Of a stretch of DNA of 32,335 nucleotides, positions 1 through 9,629 are shown piece by piece. Positions within the stretch are counted from its first letter, which is position 1. Each line of letters starts with the position of its first letter. The DNA is from Cylindrospermum sp. FACHB-282 (GTDB lineage: Bacteria; Cyanobacteriota; Cyanobacteriia; Cyanobacteriales; Nostocaceae). The notes under the pieces were generated by a model. It had not been told where the DNA came from, did not search any database, and worked only from the letters and a program-made list of their open reading frames with translations. The stretch is from the NCBI RefSeq assembly GCF_014697195.1, contig NZ_JACJRJ010000063.1, positions 1-32,335 of the forward strand. The letters are read 5' to 3'. The position numbers and the translations under genes were made by a program.

Positions 1-2
1 GA

Positions 3-497
3 AACTGTCGAGTAGAGAATTATCTACATACAGCAAGTAAAAGAGTAATAGATTGGTGTGTGCAGCATCAAATAGGAATCCTGGTTATTGGACATAATGT
101 TACTTGGAAACAAGAAATCAATTTGGGCAGAAAGAACAATCAACAATTTGTGAACATTCCACATTATAGGTTAATAGAAATGTTAACGTATAAAGCCCAA
201 TTAAAAGGAATAAAAGTAATCATTACAGAAGAATCCTATACATCTCAAGCCAGTGCTTTAGATGGGGATGATTTACCTAAATATGGGGATAAAAAACCTG
301 TCTTTCAGGGAAAAAGAATAGCGAGAGGATTGTATAAAACCGGGGATAGTAGGTTATTAAATGCCGATATTAATGGGTCATTTAATATTATCAGAAAAGT
401 AATTCCTGATGTCTTTGACCAAGGAATAAAGGGTTTGCCGTTTAACCCTGTGGTGGTTGATCCACTACGAGTGACTAGACTTTCAAACTTTGAGTAA
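3..497 (+). CDS. tnpB: TnpB-type RNA-guided nuclease of an IS200/IS605 element, 5' end cut by window edge
   Basis: The frame is open from base 3 with no start codon upstream, so this is the last 164 residues of a longer protein; the GTG at 60 is an internal valine. Seen: the LVIGHN...WKQ block, then TEESYTSQAS, whose Glu matches the second RuvC acid of TnpB proteins, and NADINGSFNI, whose Asp matches the third. The end, with LPFNPVVVDPLRV, is typical of cyanobacterial IS200/IS605 copies. The CxxC zinc-ribbon cysteines of many TnpB proteins are absent between the last two motifs. TnpB proteins are RNA-guided DNA nucleases encoded by IS605-group transposons. No tnpA lies in the window. An IS605-like right end follows at 677-705, so the 3' half of the element looks intact. 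Whether the first catalytic Asp survives cannot be seen. Confidence 0.88.
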   Translation, partial: NCRVENYLHTASKRVIDWCVQHQIGILVIGHNVTWKQEINLGRKNNQQFVNIPHYRLIEMLTYKAQLKGIKVIITEESYTSQASALDGDDLPKYGDKKPVFQGKRIARGLYKTGDSRLLNADINGSFNIIRKVIPDVFDQGIKGLPFNPVVVDPLRVTRLSNFE

Positions 498-499
498 GT

Positions 500-705
500 T
501 TGAGTAGGTTTGGTTGAGCGGTAGTGCTTATAAATTGAAGGACGAGAGGTTGAGCAGAAATTAACAGTATTTTAAGACTTTATTGGGATCGTATTTAGCT
601 TAAAAAGTAGAAGCCTCTCACCTACCTGATAGGGAGGTAAGGAATCTAGTTTAAGTGGTCTCGTTGAACCAAGAATCCCCGTCTCTTTAGAGCGGGGAGT
701 GTCAA
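500..705 (+). ncRNA. Candidate omega-RNA (reRNA) region of the tnpB element
   Basis: In IS605-group elements the guide RNA overlaps the tnpB 3' end and runs to the right end, with the guide taken from flanking DNA. Here about 205 bases without a gene separate the tnpB stop from the right-end TCAA. The stretch 610-645 can fold locally (CTCACCTACCTGATAGGGAGGT). If the model applies, the guide would start just after base 705. The call rests on position and family knowledge, not on a recognised RNA sequence. Confidence 0.35.
677..705 (+). mobile_element. IS200/IS605-type right-end hairpin with TCAA site
   Basis: Stem CCCCG (677-681), an unpaired T (682), CTCT (683-686), loop TT, AGAG (689-692) and CGGGG (693-697), followed by AGTG and TCAA (702-705). 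A hairpin with one extrahelical T and a TCAA cleavage site is the known right-end signature of the IS608/IS605 group, recognised by the Y1 transposase TnpA. It lies about 180 bases after the tnpB stop. The same architecture recurs at 19170-19198. Confidence 0.75.
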
Positions 706-748
706 AAATCCACGTTCCGCTCAACAGCACAATCTGGCGGCTATTTTG

Positions 749-1969
749 TTAAGCGCAGAATTTTTCCACGGAACGGACAAAAATTTCTACACCCATAGCC
801 AAGGCGGTTTCATCAAAGTCAAACCGGGGATGATGATGGGGATAGGCTAAGTCTTGGGCTGGGTTGGCAGAACCGAGGAAGAAGTAACAACCAGGAATTT
901 CTTGTAAGAAAAATGACATATCTTCACCGCCCATAGTTTGGCATTCTGGCACGACACCTACAGGAGTTTCGATGACTTCTTCTGCAACGGACTGCACCAG
1001 GGCCGCGATATCAGCATCATTAATTACTGGTGGATATAGATTGCAGTAATCAAAGTTATATTTTGCCCCATGACTCTGGCAAACTCCAGCTATAACCTGC
1101 TCGATTCGCTGTTTAAAAAAGCCGGTGAAATCAGGGTTAAAATACCTGATGGTGCCACTCATCCGGGCTGTGTCAGCAATCACGTTGCACGTGGTTCCAG
1201 CATGAAGTTCCCCCACTGTCACCACTGCCGAATCTAAGGGGTTGACGTTGCGAGCGACAATAGTTTGTAGGGCATTGACTATTTGGGCAGCTACGACAAT
1301 CGAATCAATGGTTTGATGGGGCATTGCACCATGTCCACCTTTACCTAAAATTGTGCAGTTAAAGCATTCTACCGCCGCCATCAAGGCGCCAGCACGGATA
1401 CCCACTGTCCCCAATGGCAGATTATTCCACAGGTGCAAACCGATAATTGCATCTACATCAGGGTTTTTCAGTACCCCAGCCTCAATCATCGGTTTTGCGC
1501 CTCCCGGACCTTCTTCGGCTGGCTGAAAGATAATTTTGACGATGCCGGCAAAGTCTTGGCGATGCTGTTGAAGATAATAAGCTGTACCTAAGGCGATCGC
1601 AGTATGTCCATCATGTCCACAAGCGTGCATCACTCCGTCATGCTGTGAGCGATAGGGCACTTGATTAAGTTCTTGAATTGGCAAAGCATCCATATCTGCC
1701 CGAATTGCCAAAACTTTCTCAGCACCAGGTTTATTACCTTTGATAGTGGCAACAATACCAGTTTGGGCTATGCCAGTTTCATGGTCAATTCCCCATTCTT
1801 GCAACTTGTGGGCGACAAATTCAGATGTCAGTTTTTCTTGAAAACCTAACTCTGGTTGTTGATGGAGTCGCCGTCGCCACTCTACTAATTGCGGTTGCAA
1901 TGAGCGGATCGAGAGTCGCAAGGGAGTTAGGTCTACAGCAGCGGAATTGGTAGGAAATGTGGAAACCAT
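749..1969 (-). CDS. M20-family amidohydrolase (N-acyl-amino-acid / IAA-conjugate hydrolase type)
   Basis: A 406-residue metallo-amidohydrolase of the M20D type, which cleaves N-acyl amino acids; related enzymes act on hippurate or indole-3-acetyl amino acids. Seen: HQQPELGFQE (36-45), IRADMDALPI (89-98), MHACGHDGH (114-122) with metal-ligand residues Cys117 and His119, QPAEEGPGG (149-157) with Glu152/Glu153, GLHLW, the dimerisation-domain GKGGHGAMPH, and C-terminal GGEDMSFF and HHHPRF. Length and motif order fit a complete enzyme. It follows bioD on the same strand with a 49-base gap, so the two may be co-transcribed. The true substrate cannot be read from sequence. No signal peptide is visible, so it is probably cytoplasmic. 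Confidence 0.92.
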   Translation of the reverse strand: MVSTFPTNSAAVDLTPLRLSIRSLQPQLVEWRRRLHQQPELGFQEKLTSEFVAHKLQEWGIDHETGIAQTGIVATIKGNKPGAEKVLAIRADMDALPIQELNQVPYRSQHDGVMHACGHDGHTAIALGTAYYLQQHRQDFAGIVKIIFQPAEEGPGGAKPMIEAGVLKNPDVDAIIGLHLWNNLPLGTVGIRAGALMAAVECFNCTILGKGGHGAMPHQTIDSIVVAAQIVNALQTIVARNVNPLDSAVVTVGELHAGTTCNVIADTARMSGTIRYFNPDFTGFFKQRIEQVIAGVCQSHGAKYNFDYCNLYPPVINDADIAALVQSVAEEVIETPVGVVPECQTMGGEDMSFFLQEIPGCYFFLGSANPAQDLAYPHHHPRFDFDETALAMGVEIFVRSVEKFCA

Positions 1970-2018
1970 GAGGAAGACTAGCTAGTGAAACTAAGCTAAT
2001 TTAGGTTATTTCCCTAGT

Positions 2019-2705
2019 TTAGGCGTTTTGAAAATGTAATGTTTCCCAATCTAAATTGGATGCTGCTTGGGCGAGTTTGTCCAAATCAGTGAGGTTATCT
2101 AGATGGGGTAAGCAGCCTAAAACGGGGATGTTAGTTAGTGATTGAATTAATTCTGGTGGTGTCCAGTCAGCTATTTCTGCTTCCGTGCGGGGTTGAACAC
2201 AGTTGAGAATGATGCCTTGGAGTTTCACCCGTTTTTGTCTAGCTAGTGCTACATTCGCCACGGCTTGGGCGATCGCACCCAACCTCACTGGTACTACCAA
2301 AAGTGTCGGTAAACGCCATTCTCCCGCCAAATCGGCTACTGTTAACTCCTTGGTGATGGGTGAGCCTAAACCGCCCAATGCTTCTACCAAAACGAACTCA
2401 CGACGCTTTTGCAGGGCTGTTAAAGCTTGCCAAACTACAGCTAAATCCACAAGGCGATTTTCTTTGGCTGCAGCTATGGGAGGAGCCAGGGGTGCTTCAA
2501 AGTACAAAGGGGTAATTTCTTCGGCAGATTGCTCCAGTGCAAACAGATTTTGATACCATTCGCGATCGCCTATTCCTGCTTGAATTGGTTTCATCAGTCC
2601 CCAGCTACGCTGGGGATAATATTTTTGCCAATAGGCTGCTAAGGCTGTTGTTAAAACCGTTTTTCCAGCCCCTGTATCAGTTCCCGTAATTAGTAGTGTG
2701 TTCAA
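2019..2705 (-). CDS. bioD: ATP-dependent dethiobiotin synthetase
   Basis: BioD closes the ureido ring of dethiobiotin from 7,8-diaminopelargonic acid, CO2 and ATP, the step before biotin synthase. Seen: the N-terminal P-loop GTDTGAGKT (8-16) with Lys15, the KPIQAG block with Lys39 at the substrate-binding position, and [11 protein letters not shown], the counterpart of the E-GAGG loop of this family. Its 228 residues are the usual length. No other bio genes are in the window, so biotin synthesis is dispersed here. The amidohydrolase gene follows after 49 bases. The 201 bases between this gene and the upstream kinase hold nothing I could identify. Confidence 0.93.
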   Translation of the reverse strand: MNTLLITGTDTGAGKTVLTTALAAYWQKYYPQRSWGLMKPIQAGIGDREWYQNLFALEQSAEEITPLYFEAPLAPPIAAAKENRLVDLAVVWQALTALQKRREFVLVEALGGLGSPITKELTVADLAGEWRLPTLLVVPVRLGAIAQAVANVALARQKRVKLQGIILNCVQPRTEAEIADWTPPELIQSLTNIPVLGCLPHLDNLTDLDKLAQAASNLDWETLHFQNA

Positions 2706-2906
2706 ACTATTTTAGAAGAGTTATTACTTATCAAGTCATTGAGCATCAATCAATTATAAATAAATTTAGTTGCTCTGAACAAGGACACTTTGTCAATGAG
2801 TGCTTACGGGGGCAAAATTATTTCTACGTTAACCATAAATACATTCAGGCATTTGTTCATGATTCTTTTTCGCTCATTGTAGAGGATGCCATAGATCCTG
2901 CTTAAT

Positions 2907-4577
<1,671 letters not shown>

Positions 4578-4901
4578 AGGGCAGTTGAGTTTTTACTCAA
4601 TCTGTGAATAGGTTGCTGTCAGTTATGAAATAAGCGGGTAAAATTAGTAATCTAGCACACCAATTTTTTTAGATTTGCGTTGTTTACCTCAACCTAAAAA
4701 ATTTCCCCGAATCAGCTAGTGGACAGACTTGATGTCAGTTAAGCTATCAATGGTTTGTTTGCCATCAGGACTAAAAAATTAACGCAATGTTAATTTTATT
4801 GAGAAATGATTAAAGTTTGTGTGAAAGTTTCAACAAAACTTACAGATGTTTTTTTAGGCTATTTCGGTTAAATCTGCTAAATCTCTGATGATAATATTGC
4901 C
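4578..4901. promoter_or_regulatory. Divergent intergenic region between the kinase and prs
   Basis: The 324 bases between two divergent genes must hold both promoters. Seen: a perfect inverted repeat TTGAGT-TTTT-ACTCAA (4585-4600) directly upstream of the kinase start codon, within its likely leader, and an AT-rich stretch near 4775-4860. No clear -35/-10 pair could be assigned. Confidence 0.4.
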
Positions 4902-5918
4902 ATGAATGCACATCGAGGGGCTGCTGTGCTCAGTTCTGCAACGTTAAAAGTTCAGCCAGTTACCACAGGAATGTCTGAAAATCATCGTCTGCGGTTATTT
5001 TCTGGCTCTGCCAATATACCACTGTCTCAAGAAGTCGCTCGTTATCTGGGGATGGACTTGGGGCCAATGATTCGCAAAAGATTTGCGGATGGAGAGCTCT
5101 ATATTCAAATCCAGGAATCGATTCGGGGTTGTGATGTCTATTTAGTCCAGCCAACTTGTCAACCCGTCAACGATCACTTGATGGAATTATTGATTATGGT
5201 TGACGCCTGTCGTCGGGCTTCCGCGCGACAGATCACAGCGGTGCTGCCATATTATGGTTATGCTCGCGCCGATCGCAAAACCGCTGGACGAGAGTCAATC
5301 ACTGCCAAGCTGGTTGCTAACCTGATCACTCAAGCAGGGGCTAACCGTGTTCTAGCAATGGATTTACACGCAGCTCAAATTCAGGGATATTTCGATATCC
5401 CCTTTGATCATGTTTACGGTTCACCAGTACTGCTGGATTATCTGGCGAGTAAAGAACTACAAGACATTGTGGTTGTTTCTCCCGATGTTGGCGGTGTAGC
5501 AAGGGCTAGAGCATTTGCTAAAAAGCTGAATGATGCGCCATTAGCAATTATTGATAAACGTCGTCAGGCTCATAATGTGGCCGAAGTGATGAATGTTATC
5601 GGTGATGTCAAGGGCAAAACAGCTGTGTTGGTAGATGACATGATCGATACCGGCGGTACGATTGCAGAGGGAGCGCGATTATTGCGGGAGGAAGGAGCAA
5701 GTCAGGTATATGCCTGTGCAACTCATGCGGTGTTCTCTCCCCCTGCAATTGAGCGGTTGTCAAGTGGCTTATTTGAGGAAGTTATCGTCACTAATACAAT
5801 TCCTATCCCCGAAAACGATCATTTTCCACAATTAGTGGTGCTTTCAGTGGCTAATCTTCTGGGAGAAGCCATCTGGCGGATTCATGAAGATAGTTCACTC
5901 AGTAGTTTGTTTCGCTAA
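4902..5918 (+). CDS. prs: Ribose-phosphate pyrophosphokinase (PRPP synthetase)
   Basis: Makes phosphoribosyl pyrophosphate from ribose 5-phosphate and ATP, for nucleotide, histidine, tryptophan and NAD synthesis. Seen: RLFSGSANIPLSQEVA at the start of the core, FADGELYIQI, the flexible ATP-loop stretch PYYGYARADRK, DLHAAQIQGYF, SPDVGGVARA and the PRPP-binding loop VLVDDMIDTGGT. The protein is 338 residues against about 315 for the usual enzyme; the extra is an N-terminal leader of 23 residues before the internal Met at 4971. From memory, related filamentous cyanobacteria share such a leader, so I keep the upstream ATG. The gene is monocistronic here, facing the HD-domain gene. Confidence 0.95.
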   Translation: MNAHRGAAVLSSATLKVQPVTTGMSENHRLRLFSGSANIPLSQEVARYLGMDLGPMIRKRFADGELYIQIQESIRGCDVYLVQPTCQPVNDHLMELLIMVDACRRASARQITAVLPYYGYARADRKTAGRESITAKLVANLITQAGANRVLAMDLHAAQIQGYFDIPFDHVYGSPVLLDYLASKELQDIVVVSPDVGGVARARAFAKKLNDAPLAIIDKRRQAHNVAEVMNVIGDVKGKTAVLVDDMIDTGGTIAEGARLLREEGASQVYACATHAVFSPPAIERLSSGLFEEVIVTNTIPIPENDHFPQLVVLSVANLLGEAIWRIHEDSSLSSLFR

Positions 5919-5949
5919 CAAACACAGGACTCTGATCAACCAAATTTGA

Positions 5950-5997
5950 AGTGTGAAGTATGAAATGGTTCAGCCTTCATCCTTCATTTTTTATGGT
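5950..5997. repeat. TGAAG/TTCA repeat forming an imperfect hairpin followed by a T-run
   Basis: A run of TGAAGTATGAA-type units followed by the complementary CCTTCATCCTTCA and TTTTTT, just after the prs stop. It could terminate prs transcription but also looks like a dispersed cyanobacterial repeat. Confidence 0.4.
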
Positions 5998-6018
5998 TTT
6001 AGGACTGACTTTCCGTAG

Positions 6019-6038
6019 TGTGCGTTCCCTAACGCACA
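6019..6038. repeat. 8-bp perfect hairpin between convergent genes
   Basis: TGTGCGTT, loop CCCT, AACGCACA. It sits between the ends of prs and the HD-domain gene and is not followed by a T-run on the plus strand. Either a dispersed palindrome or a weak bidirectional terminator. Confidence 0.45.
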
Positions 6039-6090
6039 ATCTATAGGACTTTCAATGAATGAAACCAGATAACATATTTATCATTTTTTG

Positions 6091-6678
6091 TCAACGTGGA
6101 AGTTTTAGGTTTGTCAACATCTCTAATTCTAAAACCACCCGTTCTAATTCTTCCACCAGGGGAGTTACTTTAGTTTTGTTGAAAGCATCTACCAGCGCCC
6201 GATAATACCACAGTGTCCCCACTCTACCGCCCTGAAAGCGTTCCCACAGTGTTTCACCAACAAGGCGATAATCTTTGAGAATTGACTGAGCATTGTAGAG
6301 TTTATCCGCTGCGGATACTAGCTGCACTGATGGGGAAGCGGTGGGAATATGGGCAATGTAAGCTTCTTTGCGCTGTTTCCAAGGGGGTTTGGGTGTGGTG
6401 TGGGCGTCTGTGCAACCATCAACAATTGCTGTCACGTTTTCACCAAATCGCTGGCGAATTTCTTCTCTTGTGGCAACACCGCCTTGGTCTTCGATGGCAT
6501 CATGTAATAAAGCGGCGATCGCTTCCTCTTCGTTTGCACCATGTTCTAAGGCAATACTGGCTACACCTAATAAATGGGCAATGTAGGGGACTCCTGAGCC
6601 TTTACGCACCTGTTTGGCGTGGAGTTCGGTGGCGTAGATAAGGGCTGCGGTAAAGCGTTCTGATAGCATTTTCTGCAA
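6091..6678 (-). CDS. HD-domain hydrolase, SpoT/RelA hydrolase-like
   Basis: A 195-residue protein with the metal-binding HD signature of the (p)ppGpp hydrolase clan: a KGSGVPYIAHLLGVA block with His35, LLHDAIEDQ with His59-Asp60 and Glu63-Asp64, and a later AADKLYNAQSIL block where the Asp corresponds to the last metal ligand. It is much shorter than full RelA/SpoT and has no synthetase, TGS or ACT domain, so it is a stand-alone hydrolase-type protein (compare small alarmone hydrolases). Whether it acts on (p)ppGpp or another nucleotide is open. Two possible starts lie close together (Met1 and Met4). Only 55 bases separate it from the divergent Uma2 gene. Confidence 0.85.
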   Translation of the reverse strand: MQKMLSERFTAALIYATELHAKQVRKGSGVPYIAHLLGVASIALEHGANEEEAIAALLHDAIEDQGGVATREEIRQRFGENVTAIVDGCTDAHTTPKPPWKQRKEAYIAHIPTASPSVQLVSAADKLYNAQSILKDYRLVGETLWERFQGGRVGTLWYYRALVDAFNKTKVTPLVEELERVVLELEMLTNLKLPR

Positions 6679-6733
6679 ATCCGCCTAAAATTAAAATATC
6701 TATCCAGTTTATCCATTTGGCGATCGCATCACC

Positions 6734-7309
6734 ATGAACAGTGAAGAAGTATTAGTTCGGTCGTTATACACTGTTACTGATGAAGACTTAATGCTGATGA
6801 GTTCGCAAAACCCAGAATTGCGGTTTGAGCGAAATGCTGAGGGAATTTTAGAAACTATGCCACCAACTGGGGGAATTTCAGGAAATAGAGAAGCAAAAGC
6901 AGGTGCTTATTTACTAACTTGGGTAGAAAGTCAAGATTTGGGTGAAGTTTTTAGTTCCAGTACTGGTTTTAGGCTACCTAATTCTGCTGTGCGTTCTCCT
7001 GATGCTGCTTTTGTCGCTAAAGGACGTTTACCAGCAGGTTGGGATGAGCAAGAAGACAAGTTTATCAATTTAGCACCGGATTTTGTCATGGAAATTCGCT
7101 CTCAGAATGATAGTTTGGAAAAGCTGAAAGCGAAAATGCGAGAATATATTGCTAATGGTGTCCAGTTGGGATGGTTAATTGACCAACAAAATCAGCAAGC
7201 TTTGGTGTATCGTCGGGATGGTTCAATTACTCAATATCCCGCTACAGCAATTTTGAGCGGTGAGGATGTTGTTGCTGGTTTTACTTTGCCTTTAAAAAGA
7301 TTATTGTAA
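6734..7309 (+). CDS. Uma2-family (DUF820) putative PD-(D/E)xK nuclease
   Basis: A 191-residue member of the Uma2/DUF820 family, very abundant in cyanobacteria and assigned to the PD-(D/E)xK nuclease fold, with no settled role. Seen: MPPTGGISGNREAKAGAYL at the start of the fold, RSPDAAFV, DFVMEIRSQND with the expected acidic residue and the following Lys-rich helix, and GVQLGWLID, the most diagnostic motif. It is one of four such genes in this window; the others are at 11759, 12417 and 22530. The HD-domain gene is divergent from it. The enzyme activity is a fold-level inference only. Confidence 0.85.
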   Translation: MNSEEVLVRSLYTVTDEDLMLMSSQNPELRFERNAEGILETMPPTGGISGNREAKAGAYLLTWVESQDLGEVFSSSTGFRLPNSAVRSPDAAFVAKGRLPAGWDEQEDKFINLAPDFVMEIRSQNDSLEKLKAKMREYIANGVQLGWLIDQQNQQALVYRRDGSITQYPATAILSGEDVVAGFTLPLKRLL

Positions 7310-7355
7310 GTAGGCGAAAAGAAATCAAACTATTCTTGTCAGTGCGAATAAAAGA

Positions 7356-8696
7356 TTAAATATTACACTGTTCCCATTTTGATACTAAAGCCTTAACACG
7401 ACTTAAATCCCCATCCCAATAAGCACCAAACCAGCCATCTTTCCACACAAAGCCTAAAAATTCTAGATAAGCGGGTAAATGTCCATGAGGAGCATTAATG
7501 CTGAAATTATATTTAGAATATTGAATCCATGAGTGCTTAACACGCCAACCAACAAGATTGCCAAATTGATCTACATTTCCTTGCACAGTATCCCAAATTT
7601 TATGTTGGATACTAAAACCAAATTTGCCATTGCTATAATTTATCCATAGTTTATCAATTATATGAAATTCTTCACAAGAAATTTTTTTAATAGATTCAGA
7701 ATCAAGCCAACGTCCTTTTGTGGGACAACCTAAAGAAAGCATTAGATTACTGGTTTCTATATTTGCGCCTCTCCAATTTCCATCTGCTAGTAAATCACGC
7801 AGTTTGTAATAATCAGATTTCAGAGACGATATAACTGGAAATGAGTTGGTTTGCTTTGGAGGTGCAGAATAAATTTTACTGGCAACTTCTACACCTAATA
7901 ATTTTAGCCAATCTTCTACTGACTGAGGACGATTTTCTGGGTTTATCTCCATACCCTTAATTATTGCCTGATTTACTCTATCACTAATACTAGAATTCAT
8001 CTTTTTCGGTTCTTCTAATTCTATACCAATTGCTCTCATTGGTGCTATGGTTGGTAATTCTCCAGTTAATAAAGAATACAAGGTTGCAGCTAAAGCATAA
8101 ACATCTGTGTAAGCACCCCGTTTGGCTCTTGCACCATACTGTTCAATTGGTGCAAAACCATCAGATAATATTTTTGTATGGGTTTTAGTTAAATTAGGCG
8201 TAAACTCTCGCGCGATGCCAAAATCAATTAATACCGCTTCGGAATTACTAGAACGCAACATGATATTTTGCGGTTTGATATCTCTGTGCAATAAGCTGTT
8301 GTTGTGAACTACCGTTAGCGCTTCACCAATTTGCTGAATGTATCGTAATGCTTCGGCTTCAGACAAGACACCTTGATTTTCAACCAAATTCCCTAAATCT
8401 TCCCCATCAATATATTCCATCACCATGCACCACAGGGAATCTTCTTGAATGACTTCATGAATTTGGACAATATGGGGATGAGTGCATTTAGCTAATTTAA
8501 TCGCTTCATTCAGAAAGTCCTGCTGAAATTTAGCGAAATCAGAACGCCGTTGTATTGAATCATTCAAGGTTTTGATGACAACGAAGCGTCCATTATGATC
8601 TCTAGCGCGATAAGTTATACCAAAACCACCTTCACCTAATTCTTTTTCAATGGTATACTTACCACCCTGCAATCGCTGTCCTGATAGCCAAGCCAT
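7356..8696 (-). CDS. Ser/Thr protein kinase fused to a C-terminal GUN4 domain
   Basis: A 446-residue two-domain protein. Kinase, about 14-267: GEGGFG (21-26), Lys42, HRDIKPQN (137-144) with Asp139 and Lys141, DFG (158-160) and a PIEQY activation-loop block; all key residues are present. After a short Pro/Ser linker, about 295-445 matches the GUN4 fold: YYKLRDLLADGNWRGANIET, then LWINYSNGKFGFSIQ and a Trp-rich end. GUN4 binds protoporphyrin IX and Mg-protoporphyrin and stimulates Mg-chelatase, so the fusion suggests a kinase influenced by tetrapyrroles, though porphyrin binding by fused GUN4 domains is not assured. No membrane segment is visible, so it should be soluble. A small HTH gene lies upstream on the same strand, 229 bases away. 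Confidence 0.9.
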   Translation of the reverse strand: MAWLSGQRLQGGKYTIEKELGEGGFGITYRARDHNGRFVVIKTLNDSIQRRSDFAKFQQDFLNEAIKLAKCTHPHIVQIHEVIQEDSLWCMVMEYIDGEDLGNLVENQGVLSEAEALRYIQQIGEALTVVHNNSLLHRDIKPQNIMLRSSNSEAVLIDFGIAREFTPNLTKTHTKILSDGFAPIEQYGARAKRGAYTDVYALAATLYSLLTGELPTIAPMRAIGIELEEPKKMNSSISDRVNQAIIKGMEINPENRPQSVEDWLKLLGVEVASKIYSAPPKQTNSFPVISSLKSDYYKLRDLLADGNWRGANIETSNLMLSLGCPTKGRWLDSESIKKISCEEFHIIDKLWINYSNGKFGFSIQHKIWDTVQGNVDQFGNLVGWRVKHSWIQYSKYNFSINAPHGHLPAYLEFLGFVWKDGWFGAYWDGDLSRVKALVSKWEQCNI

Positions 8697-8862
8697 TACT
8701 TATAAATTTATAGAGATATAAGTTAATTTTGGCACAGTGTTTAAGTAAATGCCTATGCAAAGCGATGGCGCATAGCGCCCGCTGGAAGCGATCGCAAAAA
8801 CAATGTCTAACAAGTTAATGTAGAGACATTGCTTACAAAGTCTTTACATTGTGTTTACACCA

Positions 8863-8891
8863 GTAGGGGCACAGCATTGCTGTGCCCCTAC
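8863..8891. repeat. Perfect palindrome (14-bp arms) upstream of the kinase-GUN4 gene
   Basis: GTAGGGGCACAGCA and its exact complement TGCTGTGCCCCTAC meet around one central base. It belongs to the GTAGGGGCAC...GTGCCCCTAC type of dispersed cyanobacterial palindrome and lies between the HTH gene stop and the kinase start. It could act as a terminator for the HTH gene although no T-run follows on the minus strand. Confidence 0.6.
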
Positions 8892-8925
8892 CGCGTGGTC
8901 TACTTACCTGGAAATCCCTGTAAAC

Positions 8926-9138
8926 CTATTCTTCGACTACATCAAACAAATCTTCAATCAACACATCAAAAGTCCGTGCTAACTTTCGCAAGGCAGTTAA
9001 ATCAGCCATCACCATTCCCGGAGACACGGCATAACTTTTGACGGTGCTATATGGTACTTTAGACCGCTCAGAAACTTCCTTGAGTGTCCAGCCTTCTCTG
9101 GCGGCGAACTCTTTAATCCGTAACTTGACCAAACCCAT
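8926..9138 (-). CDS. Small helix-turn-helix (XRE/Cro-type) regulator
   Basis: Seventy residues that are almost entirely one HTH: a KEFAAREGWTLKEVSERSKV helix pair, then PYSTVKSY as the recognition-helix region, and an acidic end. The start chosen is the ATG at 9138 (MGLVKLRIKEF), because the frame upstream of it (to 9234) reads as non-domain sequence and this start matches the usual beginning of small cyanobacterial XRE proteins. Such proteins bind DNA as dimers, often as antitoxins or local repressors. No partner toxin is adjacent; the next gene downstream is the kinase-GUN4. Target genes cannot be inferred. Confidence 0.75.
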   Translation of the reverse strand: MGLVKLRIKEFAAREGWTLKEVSERSKVPYSTVKSYAVSPGMVMADLTALRKLARTFDVLIEDLFDVVEE

Positions 9139-9629
9139 TGTTGACACTTGGCGGATGTATCGACTGACAAAAGTAAATTTTGGTAACTGTGATCGCCTAG
9201 GTTGGGCTGAGTGCCCATTGCATCTGTTTGTCAAATTCAGGCGATCGCCATTTAAAATTAACAGCCCATCTCAAATAATAACACCGCCATCTAAACGCGA
9301 ATCCTCTAGCAATTTTGCCTAACCGTTGAAATTGCTCAACTCTGTACTTGGGGCCAATGGGGGGCTTAATTAAATTTACCCTTTCCCCAAAAAGTCTGAG
9401 AATCCTTACCAAGTAAATATTTCACAGCCAAAAACACCCTTCAAATCGCCTCAAATTTTGATCTTGAACGCAGTTGCAAAATTTTACTTAATTGTGACAA
9501 ATAAGCTAGAATTGTTAAAGGTTCTTTACAGAATTTGCTGATCGTGCCTAGTTCTGTTAGAAAAGCCTATCACCCTAACATTTAGTTGTTAATCCAAAAA
9601 TCCCCTCTAAGAGTTCCCAAAAAGCTTCT
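9139..9629. other. Intergenic region upstream of typA, no gene supported
   Basis: 491 bases between divergent genes. It contains a HIP1 octamer near 9241 and an AT-rich stretch around 9480-9530 with TTGTGACAAATAAG and TAGAAT that may be part of the typA promoter, though spacing to a good -35 is not convincing. Reading frames here lack any family resemblance. Confidence 0.4.

Noticed and set aside
60-497. TnpB annotated as a complete 145-residue protein starting at GTG 60
   Set aside because: The same frame is open and TnpB-like up to the left window edge, so this is only the C-terminal part of a longer protein.
2696-2905. A 69-residue reading frame between bioD and the kinase
   Set aside because: No family resemblance or ribosome-binding site, and it overlaps the start of bioD.
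9139-9234. N-terminal extension of the HTH protein
   Set aside because: The added 32 residues are not domain-like, and the internal ATG at 9138 matches the usual start of such proteins.
9038-9322. A 94-residue plus-strand frame overlapping the HTH gene
   Set aside because: Antisense to a recognisable HTH domain and no domain of its own.
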